From assembly GCF_026420845.1 (NCBI RefSeq), contig NZ_JAOWCB010000001.1, positions 345,107 through 409,106 on the forward strand: DNA of 64,000 nt. The letters run 5' to 3'. The notes beneath the pieces were generated by a model. It ran no database searches, was not told the origin of the DNA, and saw only the letters and a program-made list of their open reading frames with translations. The translations under genes were made by a program, and so were the position numbers. Origin of the DNA: Streptomyces sp. PR69. GTDB taxonomy: Bacteria > Actinomycetota > Actinomycetes > Streptomycetales > Streptomycetaceae. Shown piece by piece: positions 16,279 through 25,700 of the stretch. The first letter of the stretch is position 1. The number at the start of each line of letters is the position of its first letter.

Positions 16279-17034
16279 TTAGAAGCCGCGGCGGGCGCCG
16301 CCGTCGACCGGGAGCATCAGGCCCGTCAGATACGACGCCGCCGGCGACAGCAGATACGCCGCCGCGCGGCCGAACTCCTCCGGCGTCCCGTACCTCCGCA
16401 GCGGCACCGCCGACTCGTTCGCCGCCCGCGCCCCCTCCGCATCGCCGGACAGCGCGTCCAGTTCCCGCACCCGGTCCGTGTCGATCCGGCCCGGCAGCAG
16501 GCCCACGACCCGGATGCCCCGCGGGCCCAGCTCGTCCGCGAGGGACTTGGCGAAGCCCGCCAGCCCCGGGCGCAGCCCGTTGGAGATGGTCAGGCCCGGG
16601 ATCGGCTCGTGCACGGAGCCGGACAGCACGAAGCCGATCACCCCGCCCTCGCCCAGCTCGCCCGCCGCGACGCGCGCCATCCGCACCGCGCCCAGGAAGA
16701 CCGTACGGAACGCCGTCTCCCACTGCTCGTCCGTGTTGTCCGCGGAGAACCCCGGCGCGGGGCCGCCCACGCTGATGAGCACGCCGTCGAAGCGCCCGAA
16801 GTGCGCCCGCGCCGCCGCGATCAGACGGTCCGCGGCCGATGGATCGGCGTTGTCGCAGGCGAGCCCCACCGCGTCCGGCCCCAGTCCGGCAGCCGCGTCG
16901 GCGACCGTCTTCTCGTCGCGGCCGCTGATCACGACTTTCGCGCCGTCTTCGACGAGCGCCCGCGCGGAGGCGTTGCCGAGCCCGCGCGACGCCCCCGTCA
17001 CCACGTACACGCGGTCTTTGAGTCCAAGATCCAT
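16279..17034 (-). CDS. SDR-family oxidoreductase with altered catalytic residues
   Basis: The 251-residue protein has the Rossmann signature TGASRGLG at 13-20 and the C-terminal PVDGG typical of 3-oxoacyl-ACP-reductase-like SDRs. The catalytic YxxxK is missing: the aligned segment reads SNGLR, with Ser151 in place of Tyr and Arg155 in place of Lys. Several actinomycete and Bacillus SDRs have this SN-x-x-R form, so it is probably a distinct subfamily rather than a pseudogene. Activity and substrate are unknown. The start lies four bases from the GH15 stop, so the two genes form an operon. Confidence 0.87.
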   Translation of the reverse strand: MDLGLKDRVYVVTGASRGLGNASARALVEDGAKVVISGRDEKTVADAAAGLGPDAVGLACDNADPSAADRLIAAARAHFGRFDGVLISVGGPAPGFSADNTDEQWETAFRTVFLGAVRMARVAAGELGEGGVIGFVLSGSVHEPIPGLTISNGLRPGLAGFAKSLADELGPRGIRVVGLLPGRIDTDRVRELDALSGDAEGARAANESAVPLRRYGTPEEFGRAAAYLLSPAASYLTGLMLPVDGGARRGF

Positions 17035-17038
17035 GGCT

Positions 17039-18829
17039 CTATCCTGCCGTCTCCTCCCGGGACAGCGCGATAGCCGTGTTCACCAGCGCGATATGGCTGA
17101 ACGCCTGGGGGAAGTTGCCCAGCTGCCGGCGGCCCGCCACGTCGTACTCCTCGGCCAGCAGGCCGACGTCATTGCGCAGGGCGAGCAGCTGCTCGAACCG
17201 CTGCCGCGCCTCCTTCACCCGGCCGGTCATCCGCAGCGCGTCGGCGAGCCAGAAAGAGCAGGCGAGAAACGTTCCTTCGCGCCCGGGCAGCCCGTCCACC
17301 GCCACGCCCGCCGTGCTGTAGCGGCGGACCAGCCCGTCCTCGCCCAGCTCGGCCCGTACCGCGTCCACCGTTCCGATCACGCGCGGGTCGTCCGGGGGCA
17401 GAAAGCCCAGCCGGGGGATCAGCAGCGTGGCCGCGTCCAGTTCCCGGGAGCCGTACGACTGGGTGAAGGTGTTCCGCTCGGGGTCGTACCCCTTCTCACA
17501 CACCTCCCGGTGCACTTCGTCCCGCATCGCGCGCCACCGTGCCGCGTCCCCGTGCAGCGCCGGATAGTCCTCCAGGGTGCGTACGGCACGGTCCGCGGCC
17601 ACCCACGCCATCACCTTGGAGTGCACGAAGTGCCGCCGCGGGCCCCGCACCTCCCACAGCCCCTCGTCGGGCTCCCGCCATGTGGACTCCAGGAACCCCA
17701 GCAGGCTGAGCTGCAGACTCCAGGCGTGCTCCTCGGTGGTCAGGCCCGAGTCACGGGCCAGGGCCAGGGCGTCCATCACCTCGCCGTACACGTCCAGCTG
17801 CAGCTGGCTGACCGCCTCGTTGCCGATGCGCACCGGCGCGGAGCCCCCGTACCCGCCCAGCCACGGCACTTCCATCTCCGGCAGTCTGCGCTCACCTGCC
17901 AGTCCGTACATGATCTGCAGGTCCGCGGGATCGCCCGCCACCGCGCGCAGCAGCCAGTCGCGCCATGCCTTCGCCTCGTCGAGATAGCCCGCCGTCAGCA
18001 GGGCGCTCAGGGTGAGGGAGGCGTCGCGCAGCCAGCAGTAGCGGTAGTCCCAGTTCCGTACGCCGCCGATCTCCTCGGGCAGGGAGGTGGTGGGCGCGGC
18101 GACGATGCCGCCGGTGGGGGCGTAGGTGAGCGCCTTGAGGGTGATCAGCGAGCGGACCACCGCCTCCCGGTACGGCCCCTCGTGCCGGCAGCGCGCCGCC
18201 CACACGCGCCAGTCGTGCGCGGTGTGCTCCAGTGCGGCCAGGGGGTCGATCTGTTCGGGACGGGCCTTGTGCGACGGATGCCAGGTGAGGACGAACGCCA
18301 CCGTCTCGCCTTCGCCGACCGTGAACGACGAGCAGGTGCTGTACTGCTGACCCCAGGTCTTGACCCGGGGTTCGCTGCGCAGCCACACGGAGTCGGGCCC
18401 CGCGATCGCCACCCGGCAGCCGTCCGCCCGCCGCATCCACGGCACGATGGACCCGTAGTCGAAGCGCAGCCGCAGCGTCGCGCTCATCTCGACGGAGCCG
18501 CTGACGCCTTCCACGATCCGCACCACATCCGGCGCGGCGTCGCGCTGCGGCATGAAGTCGACGACCTTGACGGTGCCGGTTCCGGTCTCCCACACGGACT
18601 CCAGGATCAGTGTGTCCGCCCGGTAGCCGCGCCGGGTGCAGGGGCCCGCGCCCTTCGGGGCGATCCGCCAGTGGCCGTTTTCCTCGTCGCCGAGCAGCGC
18701 GGCGAAGCAGGCGGCCGAGTCGAAGCGGGGCAGACACAGCCAGTCGATCGATCCGTCTCTGCCGACGAGGGCGGCGGTCTGGAGATCGCCGATCAGGGCG
18801 TAGTCCTCGATGCGTTGCGTGGTCGTCAC
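17039..18829 (-). CDS. Glycoside hydrolase family 15 protein (trehalase/glucoamylase-like)
   Basis: The 596-residue protein starts with RIEDYALIGDLQTAALVGRD and GSIDWLCLPRFDS, the typical N-terminal beta-sandwich of bacterial GH15 proteins. The alpha/alpha barrel contains NWDYRYCWLRDASLTLSAL (about 258-276), the family's best-conserved motif. There is no signal peptide, so it acts inside the cell. Mycobacterial relatives are trehalases, while others cleave alpha-1,4 or alpha-1,6 glucans. A role in trehalose or glycogen turnover is inferred. It starts with GTG and leads into the downstream SDR gene. Confidence 0.92.
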   Translation of the reverse strand: MTTTQRIEDYALIGDLQTAALVGRDGSIDWLCLPRFDSAACFAALLGDEENGHWRIAPKGAGPCTRRGYRADTLILESVWETGTGTVKVVDFMPQRDAAPDVVRIVEGVSGSVEMSATLRLRFDYGSIVPWMRRADGCRVAIAGPDSVWLRSEPRVKTWGQQYSTCSSFTVGEGETVAFVLTWHPSHKARPEQIDPLAALEHTAHDWRVWAARCRHEGPYREAVVRSLITLKALTYAPTGGIVAAPTTSLPEEIGGVRNWDYRYCWLRDASLTLSALLTAGYLDEAKAWRDWLLRAVAGDPADLQIMYGLAGERRLPEMEVPWLGGYGGSAPVRIGNEAVSQLQLDVYGEVMDALALARDSGLTTEEHAWSLQLSLLGFLESTWREPDEGLWEVRGPRRHFVHSKVMAWVAADRAVRTLEDYPALHGDAARWRAMRDEVHREVCEKGYDPERNTFTQSYGSRELDAATLLIPRLGFLPPDDPRVIGTVDAVRAELGEDGLVRRYSTAGVAVDGLPGREGTFLACSFWLADALRMTGRVKEARQRFEQLLALRNDVGLLAEEYDVAGRRQLGNFPQAFSHIALVNTAIALSREETAG

Positions 18830-18935
18830 GATCCGGCGTGTTCCCGCCAGGTGTGTTTGCTAAGCAGCGGCACGGCCGGCACGGCCGGTGCGGCGCCAGC
18901 GCAGGTGCCAGCGCGGTCAGACGGCGGCAGTCAGG

Positions 18936-19730
18936 TCAGACGGCGGTCGCGGCGGCCGGCCCATCGGCGTCGGCCCGGTCCGCCGCCGCCTCGCGGTCGC
19001 GCTTCTCCCGGCGCACCAGGATCACCCAGCCGACCGGCACGGCCGCGGCGAAGAGCCACCACTGGACGGCGTACGCCATATGCGCGCCGATCGACTGGTG
19101 GTCCGGCTCGGGGATCTGCTCCGGACGGCCGTTCGGCGGTGCGGGCCCGGTCTGCTCCAGATAGCCGCCGAGGACCGGGCGGCCCAGCCGCTCGGCCTGC
19201 TGCTCGCTGTTGATCAGCATGGTCTGACGGGGCGGCAGCCCGGCCAGATCCTTGATGCCGCTGGCCTGTGTGGTCTCGTCGGCCTTGAGCCTGCCGGTGA
19301 CCGTCACCGTGCCCTTGGGCGGGGCCGGGACCGCCGGGTACGCCTTCTGGTCGGCGGCGGCCGGCACCCAGCCGCGGTTGACCAGGACGACGCGGCCGTC
19401 GTCGAGCACCAGCGGCGTGAGCACATGGAACCCGATCCGGTCGTCGGCGTTCGTGCGGCGGCGCACGACGACTTCGTCCTCGGCGTCGAATGTGCCCGTC
19501 GCGGTGACCCGCCGCCAGTAGTCGGCGCGGGGGACGGTGTGCCCTGGGGAGGTGAGCTCCGTCACGGGCACGGGCTCCGCGCGCAGATTCCCGGCGATCA
19601 GCTCGTTCTGCGCGACCCGGCGCTCATGGCGGTGCAGCTGCCAGAAGCCCAGCTCGACCATCGTGGGGACGAGGACGAGGGCGAGGAGGGTGAGGATCAC
19701 CCACTGCCGGGACAACAGGAAGCGGTACAC
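18936..19730 (-). CDS. SURF1 family cytochrome oxidase assembly protein
   Basis: The 264-residue membrane protein has one transmembrane helix near the N terminus (about 9-30, ending LGFWQLHRHERR) and one near the C terminus (about 221-240), with a soluble domain between them. GRVVLVNRGWVPA and YLEQTGP are SURF1 hallmarks. SURF1 helps insert haem a into subunit I of aa3-type cytochrome c oxidase. The Ala/Asp tail is low-complexity. It starts with GTG 19730. The nearest minus-strand gene ends 57 bases upstream. Confidence 0.93.
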   Translation of the reverse strand: MYRFLLSRQWVILTLLALVLVPTMVELGFWQLHRHERRVAQNELIAGNLRAEPVPVTELTSPGHTVPRADYWRRVTATGTFDAEDEVVVRRRTNADDRIGFHVLTPLVLDDGRVVLVNRGWVPAAADQKAYPAVPAPPKGTVTVTGRLKADETTQASGIKDLAGLPPRQTMLINSEQQAERLGRPVLGGYLEQTGPAPPNGRPEQIPEPDHQSIGAHMAYAVQWWLFAAAVPVGWVILVRREKRDREAAADRADADGPAAATAV

Positions 19731-19787
19731 GCACTGACCGTACCCGCCGCTTCCCGCCGCCTCGCGGCCGGGTGCCGCCCACCACGC

Positions 19788-20021
19788 TCACACGTGGTCG
19801 ACGATGCCCGCCTTGCCCTCCGCGCGGGCGCAGTGGGCTCCGCAGTAGAAGTGGCCGTCGGCCTCGACGCCCTGGCCGATGATCTGGACCCGGCAGTGTT
19901 CGCAGATGGGCGCCAGACGATGGACGGCGCAGGCGAAGCAGTCGAATACATGCACAGCTCCTTGTGCATGCACCTCGAAGGACAGGTGGTACTCGTTTCC
20001 GCAGACCTCGCAACGTGCCAT
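19788..20021 (-). CDS. Small Cys/His-rich probable zinc-ribbon protein
   Basis: The 77-residue protein has a CEVCGNEY knuckle at residues 4-11, a middle FDCFACAVHR and PICEHC set, and FYCGAHCARAEG near the C terminus: nine cysteines and several histidines, enough for two or three zinc sites. I recognise no assigned function; near-identical small proteins are common in Streptomyces and start at the same MARCEVCGN, which fixes ATG 20021. Confidence 0.82.
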   Translation of the reverse strand: MARCEVCGNEYHLSFEVHAQGAVHVFDCFACAVHRLAPICEHCRVQIIGQGVEADGHFYCGAHCARAEGKAGIVDHV

Positions 20022-20227
20022 GCGCGGCATGCTCCGTCCCCCGGCCGCCGCGGGCAAGGCTATGGCGGGTGGGTCGGTACGGCTGCACCCGACCGGCCCA
20101 GCGGCGGGTACGCGTCTTCGCCGGCCGGGTCCGCGGCCGGAGGAGGGCTGAGGGGCGTAGGCGATACCGCTGTCGCCGCCGGGCGGCAGGCCCAGTGGCC
20201 GGCCGCCCGGCGGCGACGTGCGTGCGG

Positions 20228-20623
20228 TCAGCAGCCGTTGCGCAGCCGGTCCCAGGTGACGGGGCCGATGATGCCGTCGACGCCTATGCCGCACCAGCTC
20301 TGGAAGTCGCGCGCCGCGCGATAGGTCGCCGGGCCGAAGGCGCCGTCAATGCCGCTGGCGCCCACTCCGAAGCCCCTCGCAACCAGGAGGCACTGCGCCT
20401 CACGCACTGTGTTCCCCTGGCTTCCCTGCCGGATCGTGGGGGGCGTCCGCCTGTTGTCATAGCCGCAGTACCACGCCTGGATCGCCGAATCCCCGGCCGG
20501 CGCCGCCTTCGTCGACGCGGGCGCGGGCGCGGCCGACGCGCTGCCCGCCGACAGGGCGGTGCTGCCGGCCATGAGCGAAGCGATGACCGCGGCCGAAGCC
20601 GCGAACCGCCGCGAAATCCTCAT
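20228..20623 (-). CDS. Secreted peptidoglycan-binding domain protein
   Basis: The 131-residue protein has a signal peptide (basic RISRR, hydrophobic core, AxA cleavage near ASAAPA at about 30-32). The mature part is one peptidoglycan-binding domain with the pattern GSQGNTVREAQCLL, GIDGAFGPATYRAARDFQ and GIVGPVTW-like GIIGPVTWDRL. Four cysteines suggest disulphides. It lacks a catalytic domain, so it probably binds the wall only. ATG 20623 follows GGAG at five bases. Confidence 0.9.
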   Translation of the reverse strand: MRISRRFAASAAVIASLMAGSTALSAGSASAAPAPASTKAAPAGDSAIQAWYCGYDNRRTPPTIRQGSQGNTVREAQCLLVARGFGVGASGIDGAFGPATYRAARDFQSWCGIGVDGIIGPVTWDRLRNGC

Positions 20624-20845
20624 ACCCACTCCTTCACTGTCAGGGCTGGTCGATTCTCGCAGCGCACGACCCTAGAGCTCGGGGGTGCCGCATGGTAGGG
20701 GACCCAGAGGGCGCTGGCTCATTACGGCCGTTGAGGCACACGGCCGTGGCCTGGGCGCATCGATCGCCAGCGCCTTGAGCGAGGGGCATGGTGCAGACCT
20801 GACGGCGGCGGGCCATTGGGCCGAAATGCGGCAGGCCAGTCCCGG

Positions 20846-21883
20846 CTAGTCCGCCGGGGGCGCCGCAGGCGCCACATCGCGCAGCAGCTGCGTGAAAGCG
20901 GCCTCGTCGACGACCGGGGTCCCGTACGAGCGGGCCTTGACCACCTTGGACGTGGCGGCGTCCGGGTCGTTGGTCACCAGCAGGCTCGTCAGCCGCGAGA
21001 CGGAGGTGGCGATATGCAGCCCCGCCTCGATCGCACGGTCCTCCAGCAGTTCGCGGTCCACGGAGGTGTCCCCGGAGATCGCCACCCGCATGCCCTGCAT
21101 CAGCGGCTTGCCCGGCTCATAGCGGCCCGGATTGGGATGGGGACAGGCGGGCCTTTTGCGCGAAGGCCGCCAACTGCGCTGCCCATATGAGCCGTACGAG
21201 CTGGGTGAGCCGTACGGGGGGTGTGCCGCGCCGCGCGAGCCGGGCGAAGCCTGGTACCCGATACGCGGTACGGCGGGGGAGTCGGACCACTCGGTCAGGG
21301 GACGGCACTCCAGCAGCGGCAGCCTCACCCCTGCGCGCGCGGCCGCATGCAGACTGGGCCGGAACGCCTCCGCGAGCACCCGCGCGTCGTCCAGCGCATG
21401 GTGCGCCCGCTGCTGTACGACGCCGAAGTGCGCGGCGAGCGACTCCAGTCGGTGGTTGGGCAGCGGCAGCCGCAGCTCCTTGGCGAGCGCGATGGTGCAC
21501 AGCCGCTGACGGGTCGGGGCCGTGCGCTCGGCCCGCGCATACTCCCGGGCGATCATCGACCAGTCGAAGATGGCGTTGTGCGCGACCAGGACACGCCCGT
21601 CGAGCCGCTCCGACAACTCGCCCGCGATGTCGCCGAAGAGCGGAGCGCCGTGCAGCATGTCGCCGGTCAGCCCGTGAATCCACACGGGGCCCGGATCGCG
21701 CTCCGGGTTGACCAGCGTGTACCAGTGGTCCTCCACCTCGCCCCGCGCGTCAAGACGGTAGACGGCGGCGGACACTATCCGGTCATCACGGGCGAGTCCG
21801 GTGGTCTCCACGTCGACGACCGCGTATCCCTGCGGATACGCGTCCGGCCACGCTGTCGCTGCTGTCGTACGGTCGTCGAGCAT
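20846..21883 (-). CDS. DnaQ-like 3'-5' exonuclease with C-terminal BRCT domain
   Basis: The 345-residue protein starts with the exonuclease motif I VVDVETTGL (about 22-30), has motif II in VLVAHNAIFDWSM (about 97-109) and motif III HHALDDARVLAEAF (about 160-173), giving the DEDDh catalytic set. A Pro/Ser/Tyr-rich linker joins a C-terminal BRCT-like domain beginning GMRVAISGDTSVDRELLED, which in such proteins binds DNA or partners. It is a DNA polymerase III epsilon-like nuclease, probably for repair. ATG 21883 fits homologues; the frame stays open to 21958. Confidence 0.9.
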   Translation of the reverse strand: MLDDRTTAATAWPDAYPQGYAVVDVETTGLARDDRIVSAAVYRLDARGEVEDHWYTLVNPERDPGPVWIHGLTGDMLHGAPLFGDIAGELSERLDGRVLVAHNAIFDWSMIAREYARAERTAPTRQRLCTIALAKELRLPLPNHRLESLAAHFGVVQQRAHHALDDARVLAEAFRPSLHAAARAGVRLPLLECRPLTEWSDSPAVPRIGYQASPGSRGAAHPPYGSPSSYGSYGQRSWRPSRKRPACPHPNPGRYEPGKPLMQGMRVAISGDTSVDRELLEDRAIEAGLHIATSVSRLTSLLVTNDPDAATSKVVKARSYGTPVVDEAAFTQLLRDVAPAAPPAD

Positions 21884-22020
21884 GGTCCCAGAGAATACGG
21901 GCCGCCACTGACAGCGATGGCGGCCGCCCCTGTACACAATCGATCGCGGCCGCCCCATACCCGCAGCCGCCGCGCGGGTCGGTACCCGTCCGGCGACGCC
22001 GCCGGTGAGAACCTCCCCAC

Positions 22021-22728
22021 GTGACCGAACCCACCCACGCAGAGGCCCATGGAGCGCTGGGCACCCGCCTCAACTGGCTGCGGGCCGCCGTGCTCGGGGC
22101 GAACGACGGCATCGTCTCCACCGCGGGCCTCGTCGTCGGCGTCGCCGGAGCGACCACCGACCGCTCCACGCTGCTCACCGCCGGGCTCGCGGGACTCATC
22201 GCGGGCTCCATGTCCATGGCGGCCGGCGAGTATGTCTCCGTCTCCACCCAGCGCGACTCGGAGAAGGCGGCACTCGCGGTGGAGCGCTGGGAGCTGCGCG
22301 AGCAGCCGGAGGAGGAGCTCGACGAGCTGACCGGGCTGCTCAAGGACCGCGGACTGAGCGAGGAAGTGGCCCGTGAGGCGGCCGAGCAGCTCACCGCACG
22401 CGATGCGCTGCGCGCCCACGCGCGAGTCGAACTGGGCATCGACCCTGACCAGCTGACCAACCCTTGGCACGCCGCGGCCGCCAGCTTCTTCGCCTTCACG
22501 GCGGGCGCGCTGCTGCCGCTGCTGGCCATGGTCCTCCCACCGGCCCCTGAGCGCGTCTATGTCACGGTCCTGTCGGTCCTCGCCGCCCTCACCCTCACCG
22601 GCTGGTGGAGCGCCCGCCTGGGGGCCGCCCCTCCCAGGCGCGCCATGGCGCGGGTCGTGGGCGGGGGAGCGCTGGCGATGGCGGTGACGTACGGGGTGGG
22701 GTCGCTGCTGGGGGCGGCGGGGGTTTAG
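22021..22728 (+). CDS. VIT1/CCC1 family iron/manganese transporter
   Basis: The 235-residue protein starts with GTG. It has five predicted membrane helices: the first follows LNWLRAAVLGANDGIVSTAGL, a family hallmark, and AGSMSMAAGEYVSVSTQRD is the second. A cytosolic Glu-rich metal-binding helical pair follows (about 80-130, EQPEEELDEL). Relatives move Fe(II) or Mn(II) out of the cytosol in exchange for protons. It converges on the NACHT gene with only five bases between the stops. Confidence 0.93.
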   Translation: MTEPTHAEAHGALGTRLNWLRAAVLGANDGIVSTAGLVVGVAGATTDRSTLLTAGLAGLIAGSMSMAAGEYVSVSTQRDSEKAALAVERWELREQPEEELDELTGLLKDRGLSEEVAREAAEQLTARDALRAHARVELGIDPDQLTNPWHAAAASFFAFTAGALLPLLAMVLPPAPERVYVTVLSVLAALTLTGWWSARLGAAPPRRAMARVVGGGALAMAVTYGVGSLLGAAGV

Positions 22729-22733
22729 CGGAT

Positions 22734-25700
22734 CTAGCGGATGATGATCCGGCCGGGGGCGAAGCGGTCCAGGCCGATGAGCGGGGTGTCGCGGGTGGCG
22801 TGGATCGTGAGCTGTTCCATGCCGGCCAAGGGGGTGAGGTCGATCGCGGGCCCGCTGGATCGCATCCACAAGTGGAGCTCGGTGAGGGAGCGAAGCTCCC
22901 GCAGTGGGCTGAGGTCTTCGGGGAGTTCACAGTGCTCCAGCTGCAGCCGCTCCAGCCGGGTGAGTCCGCTGAGCAGCTCCAGCGCACAGGGGGCGACCTG
23001 CCAGAGCCTCAGTGTGCTCAGCCCGGCCAGACTGGGCGTACGGGACAGTTGTCTCAGCTGTGTGAGCCCGGACAGCCCGAGGGAGGTCAGGCCGGGCCAG
23101 CGCTCGACGCCGTCCAGGGACACATAGCGCAGCTGCCGGAAGAGCAGGAGTTCGGTCAGGTGCGCGCCGATCGGCAGCTCGCCGACGCTTTCGATGAGCA
23201 GGGGGTGATCGAGCGCCAGCTCTCGCAGGTCGGGCATTGCCTCAAGGGCTCGCACATCCACCTCCATGTGGACGTTGGCGAGCCACAGCCCTTCGATGCC
23301 GGGCCGGGCGAGCGGTGCGAGGTCGCGGACCTCTTGACAGTAGGTGAGCGTGACCTCTTTCAGCTGCGGAAGAGCCCTCAGGGGAGCAAGGTCGGTCAGT
23401 TGCCCGTTGTCGTGGATGTACAACTCCTTGAGGCCGTGAAGGGCGAGCAACGGCGTGAGGTCGGCATGCGGGCCTGTCAGACCGACACAGCGCGCGTGCG
23501 GGATGTGCCGCACGGCCTGGAACTGTTCCGGAGTGCTGATGGACAGAAAGCCGTCGTCCCATGCCCCGGCGGCCAGCACATCCCTGGCGTACGACTCCGT
23601 GTCGAAGGAGCTCCATGCACGGGAAACCTGGACGGCAACCCGCAGGCGGTCGTCCTCCCGGAACCGTGCAATGACCGCCAGCGCCGCATCCCCCTCAAAG
23701 CTCGCCGCCGTCCGCACCACCGCCTCCGCCGTCTCCTCCTCCAGCCCCTCCGGCCCCGGCAGCAGCTCCAGCACCAGCTCACCCGCCTTGGCCAACTCCA
23801 CCGCCTCATCGAGCGACCGGGGCGGCACCAGCTCCTCCGTACGCCTCTCCACCTCCCCCCGCACCTCAGGGTCCAGCTCCGGCGCGTGTTCCAGACAGGC
23901 GGCCGCGAGCAGGACGAGCCGGTTGCGCAGCCGTGGTGCGCGGTCGGCGCGCCGGAGTATCTGGCGGAGCAGCCGGGTGCGTTCCTCCACGCGCGCGTGC
24001 CCCACCGCCATACGCACCACGTCGTCCCACTGGTCGTCGTGCGCGTTCTTCACCAGGACGCCGAAGTCCCGGGACTCGACCGCCGCCTTCGCGCCCAGAT
24101 AGTCCTGGAAGGTGCGGTGTACGAAGTCGACGGCGCCCGGCACGGGCTCCCGGAGCAGCCCGCTGCGGATCAGCAGATGGGCGAAGACGTCCTCCGGCCC
24201 GCCGGACACCTGAGGCATGGCCGCAAGCCATTCCCCGAGCATCTCGACGGCCTCCGGGCGGGAGGCCTCCACCTGTCCGTTGCGGATCAGCCAGTACGCC
24301 AGTCGCTGGAGCAGGGCCGTCTGCTCGTCGCGGGTGAGGGACACGCCCTCCACGCACCCGATCTCCCGCTCCATGTCGCGGCGTACGAGCAGCATGTCGA
24401 GGGCCGCGTCGTACAGCTCCTTGCGGGCGCGCGGCAGATGCATGCGCCGGTCGCGGTTGAGCGCGCACAGCAGGGCGCACATCAGCGGATTGGTGGCCAG
24501 CCGCCCCAGGTCCCGCCGGGTGGTGACGGCCTGGACCAGGGACTTCTCATAGGTGTCGAGCAGCTCCGTGTCCGCCCGGTTCTCCCGGCGCGCCGTGTCA
24601 TGCCAGTGGGCGATGAACGCCCGGATGTCCCGGCGGTCCATGGGGAGCAGCGAACGCTGCGCGAAGCCCTGGGAGGCCAGCCAGTCCTCCGGGACCGCGG
24701 ACGGCCGGGTCGTCACCACATACCGCGCCTCAGGAAAGGCCGCGATCAGCGACTTCAGCCAGGTCTCCGTGCGATGGCGCAGCCGCGTCGGCACCTCGTC
24801 CACACCGTCGATCAGCACCGCCGCCCGCCCCGAGGACATCAGCGCGTCGACCCATCCCGCCGGAGCCGAGCCGTGCAGCGGCACCCCCGCCGCCCGTAAG
24901 AAGTCGTCCGGCAGCGGCAGGGCCTCCGACGAGGTGAAGGCGCGCAGCCTCAGCACAAACGGCACACACCGGTTCCAGTCGGCCAGCTCGACGGGGAAGG
25001 TGCGCCGGGCCGCGTTCAGGGCCAACCACTGCACCAGCGTCGACTTGCCGGAGCCCGCGGGGCCGCGCAGCAGCACGCGGTCCGACTCCATGAGCGCCTG
25101 CTCGGCGCTGACCGCGACCCGGACCGCGCGGTCGGGCAGTCCCGGCCCTTCCCGGTCGGTCACGCTCAGACTGATGTAGGCCGTGTCCAGCGGCCATTCG
25201 CTCGCCGACCGCCCCAGCGTCAGCCCGAACAGCTCCAGCCGGCCGTGCGTCGCGGCTATGTAGTCCGCGTACCGCTGTTCGAACTCCAGCGCCGCCGCTT
25301 CCGGCCGCCGGCCCGCAAGCCCCTCCACCAGCGTCTGCGTCCGGCCCGCCGCGCGGGTCTGTTCGACTGCCGCGCGCGCCGGGAACGACGGATGCGCGGT
25401 GAGCTGCTCGACCACATGGGCGCAGCACAGCGACAGCAGCTCCTCGTACAGATCCAGCGCCCGGTCGCTCAGCCCCGCCGCCGGGCTGTGCAGTTCGTCG
25501 CGGAGCCGCTCCGGGTCCAGGTCCAGCCGGAAGAGCCGGTCCGCGCCGATCGCGCCCGCCGCGGTGAAGCTGTCCCGCACCGCGTCGACCGCCGCCAGCC
25601 GCTCATGCTCGGGCAGTGCGGCGTACGACTGTGACAGCCGCGCGGACAGCGTCTTCGCCAGCCTGTCGGGTGAGGCCGGCCGGGGGAGGGGACGCAGCGG

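Noticed and set aside
16478..19213. Plus-strand open frame of 911 codons
   Set aside because: It is antisense to the SDR, GH15 and most of SURF1 genes, has low-complexity Arg/Ala/Pro composition and no domain. It is a by-product of GC-rich codon use.
22605..24899. Plus-strand open frame of 764 codons
   Set aside because: Antisense to the NACHT-LRR gene, which has clear motifs.
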